A model generated the notes under the pieces. It did not search any database and had not been told where the DNA came from. It saw nothing but the letters and a program-made list of their open reading frames with translations. Below, one piece after another: positions 1 to 10,888 of a stretch of 64,000 nt of DNA. This DNA is from Panopea generosa (lineage: Eukaryota > Mollusca > Bivalvia > Adapedonta > Hiatellidae), in the NCBI GenBank assembly GCA_029582155.1, contig CM055896.1, positions 29,834,373 to 29,898,372 of the forward strand, written 5' to 3'. Position 1 is the first letter of the stretch; each line of letters begins with the position of its first letter. Made by a program: the position numbers and the translations under genes.

Positions 1-121
1 GTTTACACCTTAGAATATGTATGCTAAATTTGTCATTAAAATGGTGAAAATAATAATACGTCTACAGTTCAGTGCATTATTTTTGAATTCAAAATATTTA
101 CTGTAACAGAACTGGGGCGAA
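1..121 (+). repeat. Outer inverted-copy segment (left)
   Basis: This stretch is the reverse complement of 35228-35348 with no visible indel. It lies on the far side of the 4.2 kb deletion from the main inverted copy and shows that the homology runs on past the deletion. It is still matching at base 1, so the inverted copy probably continues to the left of the window. Confidence 0.9.
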
Positions 122-149
122 GGATTTGTTGGATATGGCTGGATTAAAG
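119..149 (+). pseudogene. Truncated last EGF exon of gene A (left allele)
   Basis: Only the 3' end of the EGF exon at 30995-31126 remains here. It encodes EGFVGYGWIKG and is followed by a GT donor at 150. The 5' half, with most of its cysteines, is cut away by the deletion junction at 119-121. No splice acceptor is visible directly upstream, so in this allele the exon probably cannot be used. The tryptophan in GYGW replaces the last cysteine found in the gene B paralogue (GYGC), and this change is shared with the right copy. Confidence 0.75.
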
Positions 150-438
150 GTACACATATTTATAATAAATTGTAAGTTATGTATAATACTTTACAGTCAT
201 TAAAGCATAGTACACAGCTAATGTATATAAATACAGACTAAAAAACTTTAATGTTATAGTGTATTGTTTATTATTGCAAGTTGGCATCAGCAGGACAGTG
301 ACCTAAATAAAATCAATATATCATAATATGCCTTACAACAGTCTCCTCATGACAGCTATTATTCACAAATAAATGTCTCCTTATTCATATTTGTTTTACG
401 GACAATTTGAATAGTCATATATTTTGTATCTGTCCCAG

Positions 439-547
439 ATTCGTCGTCTCCACTAGCCGTTATTATCGGTGGTGCATCTGCTGCTGTTGTTGCTCTGATA
501 GTCCTTGTGATTGTGTGTGTTTTAAGACGGAGACGTCAAAATTTAAG
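439..547 (+). CDS. Gene A transmembrane exon (left allele)
   Basis: Between an AG acceptor (cccag at 434-438) and a GT donor at 548, 109 bases encode a short serine/proline stalk, a helix of about 20 hydrophobic residues (IIGGASAAVVALIVLVIVCV) and the basic stop-transfer run RRRR. This is a single-pass type I membrane anchor. The exon starts with two bases of a split codon and ends with two, so it joins in frame to the 101-base exon at 3676. The paralogue at 51197-51308 has the same layout. The ORFs on either strand overlapping this exon in other frames are shadows of it. Confidence 0.8.
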
Positions 548-1674
548 GTACAAACAGTAGAATGTGTTTTCATATACACAGATTTTCGGTTTGAATATGT
601 ATTAAAAACGTTGCAGTCATCACTATGTAAGTCGTATAAATATCTGTTTTTATCTAACATATTCAACTGCTTTGTGTTTAATATTAATCCTAAAATAAGG
701 AATGCGATTAACTGTCAGCGTACTAGTTAATAATGAGCTTAATACTAGTCAATTCATTAATTGATAATTTCGATTTTAGCTCTAATACCAATAACAACAT
801 GTATGAACGTTCATTGTTCCAAGTAAAGTCTAGGATTAATCATTTCACATTCAAGTTGATAATTTCCTTCTTTATTTGGTGATGTTCATATTTTCCTATC
901 TTCCGATACCCCCGGGTGTCAATATCGATACTCTCCAACTGTAAATGAAGAGTATCAGAATGGATTACCCATGGGTATTTTACGATAATATTGTCCATAA
1001 TTATGTAGTGAAAATTCGTAAAATAAATGAAATTATTGTAAAAGTTAGAAACACATATGTCAATTGTAATTCCTTTCACCAAATATCTAGTAAGTTAAGT
1101 AAAATAAAACAAAGCATATATATTTTGATACTGTATTAATGCATTAGAGAATTGTGGTAGGAAACAATTTAATATATAATGGCAATGACAATCATGACAA
1201 TTCTTTATTAAGCACTGTAGGCCTCCTGCCCATAATACAAAATGTTCAACAAATGCGACATACTTAATCTATTATTTAACAAAACATACAATAATGTTAA
1301 CACGTCAATATGATTTAGGTATTAAAAAACATGTTAACATTCATCAAGCAATATGCATTATAACCATTGTAACCATTGTGATGCAGCATCAAACTGATAC
1401 TTTAAGTCTTATAAAAAGATTTTGATATATACATTTAATAATCATCAAATTGTTTTGAAATTTACATATATATTTAACATGATTTATACTGTAAACTAAG
1501 TATCTATACTTGTTGTTCATTTAACAGTTTGATACTGTCTATTTTGAGTTGGAGAGCAAAGTATATAAACTTTGATAAATTTAGGACTGTAACCTCATCA
1601 CTATTAAATAGATGATTAAATAATTGATATGTAGGAGTATCAAGCATAGAAATGTACTGCTGTCTTAAATTTGC
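548..1674. other. Intron of gene A, no gene seen
   Basis: AT-rich intronic sequence with no reading frame that resembles a protein. The right arm has the same sequence at about 29500-30596. The part from about 830 on belongs to the 1.9 kb insertion that gene A carries relative to gene B. Confidence 0.6.
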
Positions 1675-2703
1675 TATATAACGGGCAGATCATAATAAAA
1701 TGATACTCCTCTTCGATAGTTTGTTCTTTGCAAAATGGACATATTCTGTATTCATATGGAGTATTGTTATGTCTGTCAGTTTCTATCATCAAATTAGGAA
1801 CTGAACATCTAAACCTTGAACGTGAAATTCTGATTTTCTATTGCAAATTATAAAACAGGTAATTTGCAGTTTTCAGTTCAGGCATAATATATCTATAAAA
1901 TCGACCTTTTCTAGATTCAGCGACACTACCACACCATTTCAGTTTAGAACAATCAATCAGTCTTAACTTGAATATATAAATAAACAATTAATCATTACCA
2001 ACGCCATTATTTAACCAGGCATACCATAACCCATTTTTGAATAGTGGATTTTTAATTTTGGTTGCCCAAGTAATAAGTCCAACTTCATCCAACTGTTTTA
2101 ACATTTTAGAACATTGGTATGGATATCTTTTTCTATTCATCTTTAGAAACTTTAAACAATATTTGACACAATTATAGTGATAATCAACATAAAGTCGGTA
2201 TTCACCACATTGTCCTCTAACAAACATATGAAATACATAAGTTGGGAGTTTTAAAAATTGTTCTACAAAATTGATCATGTACATTTTCAATTGGTTTTGA
2301 ATGTTCATATTCCCATATTTCAGATGCATAAAGTAAAATGGGTTTATCCATCGTATCGAACAGTTTAAATAAGTATTTTTTCTCAAAGTAACCAACATTA
2401 ATTTGTGATTTAATCATTGATATAATTGCTTTCTTAGCTTGTGATGCCAAACATGTTTTTGCATATGTCCAAGTCAATTTTGGAGTATATAAACCCATAT
2501 ATTTATACATAGAAACGTATCATTATAAAATCATTTTTCATTTTGTCTATGTGTACCACCATTTCTAAAAACAACTGTTTTTGTCTTTTTTAAAATTAGT
2601 TTTCAATCCGGTTCTTATGCATAATGAAGAAATGATATCAATCTGTAACTGTAAGCCTAAAACAGTATCACTTACGTTTGCCAAATCATCTGCGTACATC
2701 ACT
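1675..2703 (-). pseudogene. Non-LTR (LINE) reverse transcriptase 3' fragment
   Basis: Read on the minus strand this encodes the C-terminal part of a non-LTR retrotransposon polyprotein, broken by stops and frame changes. It starts at the RT catalytic motif YADD (about 2690). It runs through the thumb region (KTNFKKTKTVVFRNGG-type) and ends with a Cys-Cys-His-Cys segment (CPFC, then EYHFIMICP). The two longest pieces are the reading frames at 2217-2510 and 1988-2398, which overlap in different frames. No 5' RT blocks or endonuclease are present, so it is a dead, 5'-truncated insertion. It sits antisense in an intron of gene A, and the allele is at 28470-29497. It is absent from the paralogous intron of gene B. 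Confidence 0.85.
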
Positions 2704-3675
2704 TCAATAATATAATAGTTTATATGAACCGATCGTGACCGCTGTTTGGTGCAGATCTTTGGTGTTTGTTGTTTTTGTAGGGGAGAGGGGGTCGATCCAG
2801 TCGGTTATTGTAGCATGTGTCTGGTGCAGCAGTTAAGTATAGCATAAAGTGTGTGATTTTCCAGTTAAACACTTGGTTAGCCTGGTTACAATGTCAAATC
2901 AATATTATAACAAACAGTGGCATCTATTTAGTTAAAATTATTAATTTACTCTTGATACCCAGCCCTTAAATAACTGTAGAACGATTGGATAATTATATGA
3001 ATTAATTTATATTATTTGATCGCAGAAAGGACAACCAAATTTGAATATCTATGCTAATTGATTAAACGCGATTACTATATTACCATAATCTGACTTGTAA
3101 GTGTATAACAGTAAAATGCCATCAGTCCATAACAGTTTCAAAAATCAACCACAAAATAAACAAAACTCACGTGAAAAGTTTAAAATATTAAATTAATGAA
3201 TCACTTTTCTGATTATTCAACATAATACATTACTGAAATTACATTTTAATACTACACGCTTTATTGATGCAACACCCAAGAAAAGGAAACAAGCCTGGTG
3301 CTTTTTACCAAGTGCCAACTTTTCATTAGTATTACAAAAACAGCAATATGTTTATAATTGAATTTACTGATATATATTGGATATCCAGCACAAATATAAA
3401 TTACATTTATAAACAAATCAGTAATTAGATGAACTAACTGATATTATTAAGACGCTGAAAGTACTTAATAAATAAGATTTATTCATCAATTGATAAATAT
3501 ATATAACAGGTCATCGCCCATACCTCAAGTATCTTAATTTCGAAGATTACTTAAAAACTAAACGTTTAAACTATTTTTTGCAAATTTAAACATTCCAATT
3601 TATGAATAAACGTGATTTGTCAATATCGTACATTACTCAAAAGACAACATTTTATTAATACACATTTTATTGAAG

Positions 3676-3776
3676 CAACACCCAAGGGTACGAAAACCAA
3701 TTTGATGCTTTACGAAATTTTAGTTATAATGCTGACAATCCAGCAAACAAGTACAATGCCTTACAAGTGACCCAAG
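3676..3776 (+). CDS. Gene A cytoplasmic tail exon 1 (left allele)
   Basis: Between acceptor gaag (3672-3675) and donor GT at 3777, this exon encodes a polar tail segment starting SNTQGYENQF and ending NPANKYNALQVTQ. It contains tyrosines in QGYENQ and KYNAL, the latter a YxxL-type motif. It is 101 bases long, and together with the 109-base transmembrane exon it keeps the frame (210 bases). The same exon exists in the right allele (27396-27496) and in gene B (49859-49959), where the tyrosine in NKYDAL is kept. It lies inside the cell and is a likely phosphorylation and adaptor-docking site; that role is inference. Confidence 0.78.
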
Positions 3777-3972
3777 GTAAGGAAGCACATACTATTTTAT
3801 GCAAACAAAACCAATTTAAAACTTCTCTAATTGCACGTGATTTTAATTGTTAACGGCATCGGACTGTATTGAATGCATAACATAATTATCTATATAACTA
3901 AATTGAATATATGTTATAGTTATACAATATGTATATCTAGTTGGTGATATTGAATATTTGCTGAATTCACAG
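3777..3972 (+). other. Intron between tail exons of gene A
   Basis: AT-rich, bounded by GT at 3777 and an AG at 3971-3972. Confidence 0.6.
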
Positions 3973-4058
3973 GAGAGGTAAGTCCTTATGATACACTGGA
4001 AACTACTGAAGAAGACACTGGTGTTTATGAAGTGATGGAGTCTTATTTTGGTTTGTAA
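3973..4058 (+). CDS. Gene A terminal exon with ITAM-like tail (left allele)
   Basis: After acceptor cacag this exon encodes GEVSPYDTLETT, then EEDTGVYEVMES, and ends YFGL with a TAA stop at 4056-4058. The tyrosines stand as YDTL, nine residues, YEVM. This is close to the immunoreceptor activation motif spacing (YxxL/I, 6-12 residues, YxxL/I), and YEVM also fits a PI3-kinase p85 YxxM site. The acidic stretch between them is conserved in gene B. MEGF10/Draper-type engulfment receptors are known to signal through such tails; assignment to that role here is inference. The right allele at 27114-27199 differs by one residue (VNPY instead of VSPY). Confidence 0.78.
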
Positions 4059-6005
4059 TATTTGTAGTTACTTGTACTGTACTACACATATATATATAAT
4101 TTCAAATGTGTATAAATAGTACATGTAAATGCACATGCATGTCACATTAGGCGTTATATCGAAACTGGGTCTTAAAATGATGACAATTATAAAAAAGGAA
4201 CTGATTTTCACAAATTCCATTCAATAATACACGTGCTCTTGATACAATACATACATGTCAAATATGTATAATAATATGTAACTTAAAATATTAATGGAAC
4301 TTCAAGATTGATAGTGTTAACACATTTGGCTGCTTTGATTAAATCGATAGATATAGTTCACACGTAAACCGTGACACTTTAAAAGAGAATTAATCCGACT
4401 GTACACATGGAAGCTAAAGGGAATTTAAATAACAATATCCATATTGAATAAAAGTTCAAAATATAATAGCCTTATTGAACCACAGGCAGATTCAAGCACA
4501 AAATAAAATGGAATACCAAAATACAACATTTGCCACATATTAGACCACAGTCAGACAGTATTTGAGAAAGTAGATTCAATAGGTGATATATCTATCAAAT
4601 AGCATACGCCACGCATTGAAGTTACATAAAAAATAGTCCAATAGTTAATATCCATATTGAAACACTGTCAGACAATACAAATTAAATGGAATCAACAAAT
4701 CAGTAGTACTATTGGACCACAATCTGAGTCAAAAGGACTCTATCATAATTAAACCAAAGTCATATAAGAAATAGGAAAAGAAAATATACAACGATACTCA
4801 CAAGTAATCCACAGTCAAGCAACATAGTTATAAACGGCTCCGTTGCCAAAATTAGTATTACAATCAATATAAGCTGCTATTGCAATAACATTACATATAC
4901 GGACCTATCAACACATATGATTCAGATACGACATTAAGAACATTTTGAAGACACAACAGATTACTGAAACAGGATCTACGCTGAGCTCGAAACAAACACA
5001 CACAAAATGATTTAGAAAAAAAATCCCGGGAAAATTGAGTAGAGTATAATGTTGGACGCCACGGGATCAATGCCATGCTACACAAAATGCTCAAAAACAG
5101 CATTACTGCTTCCACCCAGGAAACGGACCCACGAGGGATTCACGGGAGCACTAAGCTTAACTCGCAATTAATATAAATCGTATAAAATAAAACAAAAAAT
5201 AATTACAACGCATTCTGCTGCAAAAGTGCCATATACTATTTACTGTGACAATGATTTACAAATAATATGTTTGTAACCATGTTAAATTGCCCTGCAGGTC
5301 TGTACACACAATTTGTCGACGTTAGCTAAATAGTTTACAAGAGAAAGGAGACGACTTTATATTATAATAAATTACATTTAAAAGGAGTGCAACTCCATGC
5401 AATTTGCCATGGCTCATGCAAAACACAGAACATCTATGATGGTAATTCCATATGAAAACACTCGTGTACTTATGCATACTTTCACTGGTTTTCAATCAAT
5501 TCTATAATATGTACATCTTGCCTAAAGACACTATGGTTACTGTAGAAAGCTATGAATCTGGAGCACTCACTAGAAAATCTGTCTAGCTATCAATTCATGT
5601 AAAGTCAACCGCAATCGGAAACCTGACTTATTACATGTAGTATATATAATAGCGAAATGGTTCAACCAATCTATAATTAGAGTAACCTCATTAGTACTTG
5701 GAATTCAGTTACAAAGAGACAGTTTTATTATAAGGAGCCGAATGTTTGGTTGAGGAGCACAACTTAGAATTTTAGTACTTTTAATTTTGCATCATTAGGC
5801 ATGTTAAGTGTATTATATTATTAAGTTTTAAAATGACTAAATTATTTTGTAAAAACATGTTGGTACAAAAACAAGCGTCTGCTTATTTTTTTAAAGAAAG
5901 AATGTCATTACAATATACATATATAAGAAGCATGAAAATACATATAACTTGGATATACTCATAGTAACATATCATAATTGATTTATGTATTTTCTAAATC
6001 ATTAG
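4059..6005. other. 3' flank of gene A, no convincing gene
   Basis: AT-rich downstream sequence present in both arms. Parts of it (about 4500-5700) also match 48300-49200 downstream of gene B, which marks it as part of the A/B tandem duplication. A degenerate motif around CTGTGGTCCAATA recurs several times (seen in the right arm near 26451, 26625 and 26689). The 74-codon minus ORF at 4891-5115 begins with GTG and is not supported as a gene. Confidence 0.55.
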
Positions 6006-6165
6006 GAGAATATTGACGACAGAAAGATATCAACCCACAATAAACCTCGCCACCAACGGCAACATACCAATGTGTAGCATTACATCCATATATAATAACA
6101 GACGATGTTGGGATATTGTCTGTCTCGGAAAGAACTCATCACCGAACTTATCACAGAAACTGATC
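6006..6165 (+). pseudogene. Decayed F5/8C-like N-terminal half-domain exon
   Basis: After a possible acceptor (attag) the sequence resembles the first half of a fucolectin/F5-8 type C domain but in broken frames. One frame gives NLATNGNIPMCSIT and CWDIVCLGKN; another gives LSRKELITELITETD. The latter aligns by eye with LSRNESIMGLVLITETD at 15820-16024. Stops interrupt every frame, so it is a relic. Sister relics are at 25008-25167 (allele) and 45376-45566 (downstream of gene B). It lies about 2 kb past the stop of gene A and may be a dead start of the next gene in the array. Confidence 0.5.
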
Positions 6166-7564
6166 AATTATGTCGATTCGTTATAATATTTATTTTTTCA
6201 GGTCCTAATAGTGTAAATAATACTTTGTATATACATGTATTAGTTTATATCAGTCATTCTATAAAATATCAAAATAATATCATTTTTACCATGACAAATC
6301 AACATCGTTTAGACGTTCTGGCAAGTTTAAAGTAGCTCGGCGTTGTATGTGGGAGGGCTAGGTTAACGGATAACTCCAAGTAATGAATATGTAATGATAT
6401 TACAGTAGGTTAATATCAAGTTTATGCTATAATACACACCTACACCGTAAGCTGTGGGATAATATATAAATACTAATACACATTTTATAACGTTGAATCA
6501 GCATAACCAGTCAGCTCATCCTTTTTCAGTTCACTATAAAAATGGTATAACTATAAGATTTAGCATAAATGATGACCATCTTGATCATATTTAGTGTAAA
6601 ATACATTTGTTGATCGTTAAACACATGTATTTGAACTCGTTATTATCGGCGATAATTAATTTAGACCTCACCCGTGGAATCTTATCTCGGCTATACCTTT
6701 TTTACAAATAGCAAGGCCCCAAAGTACAACCAAATACCCAGTTACAAACAGCAAGATGTGATCTATTATTGAATAACCAGAAACAACAGTTACTTACATT
6801 CTGTATAATATGTATACATTGTAGATGAATATAGCTGTATCATAGTAGTGTATGTAATGGTTATATCTATATACATTGTAACAATTCGTAATATTATCAA
6901 ATTCTAAACTGTTCAATATATCAAAAAAAATGTTACAACTATCGTTCTCGTGTATATTTTATAGCTCCTTTAATTGGCTACACATTTACTTTGATGGTAT
7001 TATGGGCGAATGATTTAAGGTGACCAAGTCGATATTACTTCAGCGATTCGAGCTCAGCTTAGTCAAAAAATCAAATACATTATGTGAGAAAGTTCGCCAG
7101 TTACTTTCTGTAATGAAGTGGTTTTACTCGAATGCATTCTTAAATATTTTCCACCAGTAAATCCGCATGTTTTATAATACCCTGACATGTGTAGAATTAA
7201 ACCCCGCTCAGTAACATGCTATGGTTGATTGTGCATAAACCATGAACAATTAAACTTAGTTTACCAAGAGGTTAGAGCTTTTGTGAATCTTACTTGATTC
7301 CTTTTCCTGGAGAGAACCAGTACGCGGTGTTGTTAATGAATACTTCCTTTGATATATTGATATTATGTTATTGGTTTAATCAATAGAATTACATTTGTTT
7401 TCATTCATTTATTAACTTAGTCCAGTTATATGAGTTGTTGTTTTCTTAACGGTATTAACTTTTATCTTTACGCATTAGCTGATACATGTAGCTACTATAA
7501 ACTGTACGTATTAATGTATTACGTGGCTAATTAAATGTGTGGCATCAACTAAAAAGTATTTTAT
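6166..7564. other. Intergenic, nothing recognised
   Basis: AT-rich sequence shared with the right arm (about 23609-25007). A segment near 7020-7070 resembles 42335-42410 (GCTGAGCTCG, CGACTTGGT and cattcgtcc motifs), suggesting an old interspersed repeat. Confidence 0.45.
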
Positions 7565-7792
7565 ATGATTCAACTACATCTCAACACATTTCAAGGTAAT
7601 GTATTGTATATCCAGTTATACTTGTGGAAAGAAGATGATTATACTCAGATTCTTTATGGAAGTTTTTCACAACACATAATACTAAAAACACTCAAAAGGT
7701 ACGAAAACGCAACACAGGAAGATAATCGAAAACGCAGCACAAGATTAATAGAGTGTTACTTGGAAGATGAGGAAAGTGACACCGATTCATGA
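7565..7792 (+). CDS. Conserved 75-codon ORF, unknown
   Basis: An ATG-started frame whose second half looks protein-like: a charged segment (KRYENATQEDNRKRSTRL) followed by a strongly acidic end (LEDEESDTDS) and a TGA stop. The frame is open in both allelic copies (right copy 23381-23608, minus) with a single residue change (RLIECY versus RLRECY). It lies on the coding strand of the array, about 0.8 kb before the gene C signal-peptide exon. It could be a small protein, the last exon of an undetected gene, or chance. No family is recognised and no promoter or upstream exon was found. Confidence 0.3.
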   Translation: MIQLHLNTFQGNVLYIQLYLWKEDDYTQILYGSFSQHIILKTLKRYENATQEDNRKRSTRLIECYLEDEESDTDS

Positions 7793-8560
7793 GGTATCAA
7801 ATACTTCAGTAACATCTGACATAAACAACCAATAACAACAGCAGACTCTATCTACTGTAGGACATTGATACATATACATTCGTGCTAAATATGTCTATAT
7901 TTCTGCCTTTATTGCATGAGTACATGCTATATACAATCTGCCATGTGATTAACACAGCATCAAGAAAATGAAGACATCAAACCTGAACAGCTGCAATAAC
8001 ATGTATAAATGGAACACTATACTTGTATCATATAATTACACTGGACCACCTGTGGGTACCGTACTAATACAAATATAATTATAAAATATCTGTTTCTACT
8101 TCTTCATCATAAATGTTGTAATTTACAATTATTCGTCTTATGTTCTATTCTTTCATCTATAGTATTACTGTAAACATGCACAGTTTTGAAGCATACTATA
8201 ATATCTTTAAATTTCACTAACCCTTAGTCGATGAGCCAATTAACATAATATTATCATATAACAATATTTGAATAAATATTTGTATAAAGACATTTTATTG
8301 GCTTAAAGTTTAAATAGAGTTTCGTCATTATATATATATTTATGAATATATGATATTTTATAACATGACAAGAATACTATTACTAATAGTTTAAAAACAT
8401 AATACACAAGTGGTCTCTCCATTGTTGACTGGGCTATAATCTAGTCACTTAACTTCCTGTTTCGGTGTAGAAGTATCGGTTACAATATAGCCTATGTGCT
8501 TATGTAAGGGGATTGCTAAATGTGTAAAATCGAAGGAAGCTTGCATATATAAAATACAGT

Positions 8561-8633
8561 ATGCATGAAAAACAGGTTTTTATTTCCACATTGCATTGCA
8601 TATTTGCATTGGGTGTTCTGTTTCAATATACAC
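8561..8633 (+). CDS. Gene C first exon, signal peptide
   Basis: ATG-started 73-base exon encoding MHEKQVFISTLHC then IFALGVLFQYT, a short N-terminus with a hydrophobic core as in secretory signal peptides. It ends at a consensus donor GTAAGT (8634-8639). The exon leaves one base of a split codon, the phase needed to join F5/8C-like N-half exons such as 15820 (starting GA GAT) or 37284 (starting GT AAA). A TATA-like tatataaaa lies just upstream at 8546-8554, but too close to the ATG to be its obvious promoter. The allele is at 22538-22610. Start of a secreted or membrane lectin-like receptor is inference from phase and neighbours. Confidence 0.5.
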
Positions 8634-8768
8634 GTAAGTATAGTTTTATATTCAACGTTTTACATTTTAAAACAGTGTGTACCAATCTAATAGACATGGT
8701 GTATCTATAGACTGTGTATCCATTGTATGCACTACTAACACAGCGGTGAGAGGTAAGTGAACATTAGG

Positions 8769-8802
8769 TAGCTGTGCCTTAGACCACTAGGCCAAGGAGG
8801 TC
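8769..8802 (-). repeat. tRNA-like A-box fragment (possible SINE remnant)
   Basis: On the minus strand the stretch GGCCTAGTGGTCTAAGGC resembles the D-arm (A-box) half of a tRNA-Leu/Ser type gene. No B-box or full cloverleaf follows, so it is not a functional tRNA gene. A truncated tRNA-derived SINE is likely. The allele is at 22369-22404, plus. Confidence 0.4.
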
Positions 8803-9494
8803 TTCTGTTGTAAAGGGAAATATAATATACGCTTTGAACATTTGATGATCAATCAGCTCTGTGTCTTCGTTGTCATAATACGTTGAATCAAATATTATTG
8901 AAACGACAGTGTATGATATTTAGTGTTAGACAACTTAAACATTTTATTTTCATTGTTTCAACACTTTATCTGTTTAAAGGAAACCCAATTGAAAATATGA
9001 CACTGAATATAACTTTTTGTATTGCAATAATGAAACATGTGAGTTAAAGTCCAATCATGTTACCTCAGGACCCAAAGGCAAAAGTAACATTTGGTTTTGC
9101 TATTCTCCGTTTCACCGTTATACAAAGCATAGGGAAATCGAAAGATATGCAAGTGTTTTTTTCCATATTTTTTATCCAAAGGATTTCATAATACATCATT
9201 ATCCTAATACATAGTATGAATAATATCATTTTTAATGTGCCCTTAGTCACAGGATTAACACATTTCCAGCTTTCTCGAATCATGAAAGACATTCAATGAC
9301 GATCCATCGCTAATCAGTATTTATGTTAATATGGCAGATAAGAATGTCAAGATTAAAATCACCAAGGATATTGCTCGTGACTTTATAAAATACACGAAAG
9401 AAAATGACATCAATTAGACCTCTTTTTTTAAAGAAAAAGCAGATTGAAAGTTTCCGTGAAGATATATTATGAAATAGTACAATTACTATTTTTT
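8803..9494. other. Intron or flank of gene C, nothing recognised
   Basis: AT-rich. The short frames at 9017-9214 and 9310-9498 are open in both copies but show no protein features. Confidence 0.4.
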
Positions 9495-9684
9495 TCAACG
9501 GCTGACTTCTGCTGCTTGGGTTATGTTCACCAGAGAGAAACCATCTCCATTGTTCACTCCAAAAATATAAACGCTCCTCGGCTCTCTTTGACTATGGTTG
9601 TTGTTTAGAGCAGCAAACAAACCAGCTGAACAAGCTGTACCTGTAGTATTTTGGAGAGATGTCGCTGTAGAACCACTTATTATC
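9495..9684 (-). pseudogene. Possible TNF-fold C-terminal fragment
   Basis: On the minus strand an open stretch contains GTACSAGLFAALNN, then RSVYIFGVNNGDGFSLVNIT and a TGA. The SVY...GV...GD...V pattern resembles the last strands of TNF-superfamily domains, but the last beta strand (FFG-type) is missing and upstream frames contain stops. It is antisense to the array, inside the putative first intron of gene C. The allele is at 21486-21676, plus. On the other strand 9651-9857 carries a 68-codon frame that is also conserved, so which strand (if any) was coding is uncertain. Confidence 0.22.
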
Positions 9685-9859
9685 CCGATAAAAAATCAGG
9701 ACGTCATTGGTGGTTGATTTTTAACAAAGAAACTTCCATGTTCAAGGATAATTCTTTTTATAAGACTTTTATGGGCAGTATAGTGTCAAAAAAGTATGGA
9801 AAGAGATTGGTAACTGTATTGGATTGGATATTCAGAGGAACAATTTACGAAAGGTAATG

Positions 9860-10771
9860 CACACCTTAGATGTAGTACTGGACATGTGTGAAAAACTGTC
9901 AAACTTCGTAGATGAACAGAATACAATAAAATAAGTTCTTTGCTAACCGCACAAAATGGCAAAATGACTTGCATAACGGTCCCACACTCATTTTGATAGT
10001 ACAATACAGCAAATATGGTTGCTAGCTATTTTATGCGGTTTATTGTTATATTGATTTCTTTGGTTCATCGGTTTTAACAGGGTGACACAATCAGAACATA
10101 AGCTGTTTTGACACACAATGAAGTAGGTAATAAAATGTTAATATTTCAATGTAACAATACAATATCTTGTACCATTGAACACAATTCTGGTTTATCGAAC
10201 GTGAATGCTAGTCGTTGCCAAAAATATCCCTCATATCAATTTATTCGACAGTATACAAATGAATAAAAACATGTAGTTGAAGTTCAGAAGCAGACGATCG
10301 TGAGACAATGTAAATACACAAACCTTGTACGTTTGAAACTTTCCAAATGCGAATTCTCAATCAATTCGTGAATGCATATTTAAGTGGTTACACATATAAA
10401 CATTCGTATAGACAAAACCTAAACAATGACGTTAGCGGCGTCTATACCGTGTGGGCACTTCCTGGATTTATAGATTTTGTATTTGTCCAAATCGGGAGAT
10501 AACATTCGGTGTTTATTTTTTTCACATCGAAATATTTCGTCATTTTACAATAAAGCAACTCCTGTTGCAGAGTTCATCAGATAACGTAAACAATGACAGT
10601 TACGATAATATTGGATATTAGATCTTGTGAATTTAATATCAACCAAGTCAGCAGTGATGTATTCCTACGCGTTACTTTGCAGCAGATATTTTAAATTTCC
10701 ATTTACTTGAGAAGTCTCAAATTAAATTTATATACCATCATCCAGATTGGAATTATACGGATTAAATTCAG
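9860..10771. other. Non-coding, nothing recognised
   Basis: Sequence shared by both arms. Short frames only; none is protein-like. Confidence 0.4.
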
Positions 10772-10888
10772 TGTTCCTGTTTTTATGCATGTGTAAAGAT
10801 TGTCGAATCTTGCATGAATCTGACATTTAGACTGTATTTGATTGGTGCGTGATTCGACATTCTTTACAAATGCATAAAAACAGAAACA
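10772..10888. mobile_element. MITE-like palindrome, 38-bp terminal inverted repeats
   Basis: Left arm 10772-10809 (tgttcctgtttttatgcatg...) and right arm 10851-10888 are near-perfect reverse complements of 38 bases around a 41-base centre. The total of about 117 bp without coding capacity fits a miniature inverted-repeat element or a long RNA hairpin. No clear target-site duplication was identified. The allele is at 20282-20399. Confidence 0.6.

Noticed and set aside
407..730. 107-codon plus frame and 67-codon minus frame with a glutamine run over the transmembrane exon
   Set aside because: Both are other-frame shadows of the 109-base exon at 439-547 (and 30597-30705); they cross the splice sites and lack domain features.
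4891..5115. 74-codon minus ORF with hydrophobic start, conserved in both copies
   Set aside because: GTG start, no promoter or splice context, and the DNA is part of a decayed duplicated flank.
8769..8802. tRNA-Leu gene
   Set aside because: Only the D-arm half matches; no anticodon arm, B-box or acceptor pairing.
9651..9857. 68-codon plus ORF conserved in both copies (MERCRCRTTYYPDKKSG start)
   Set aside because: No family recognised, overlaps the antisense TNF-like frame, and low divergence between alleles makes open frames easy to keep by chance; kept only as a remark.
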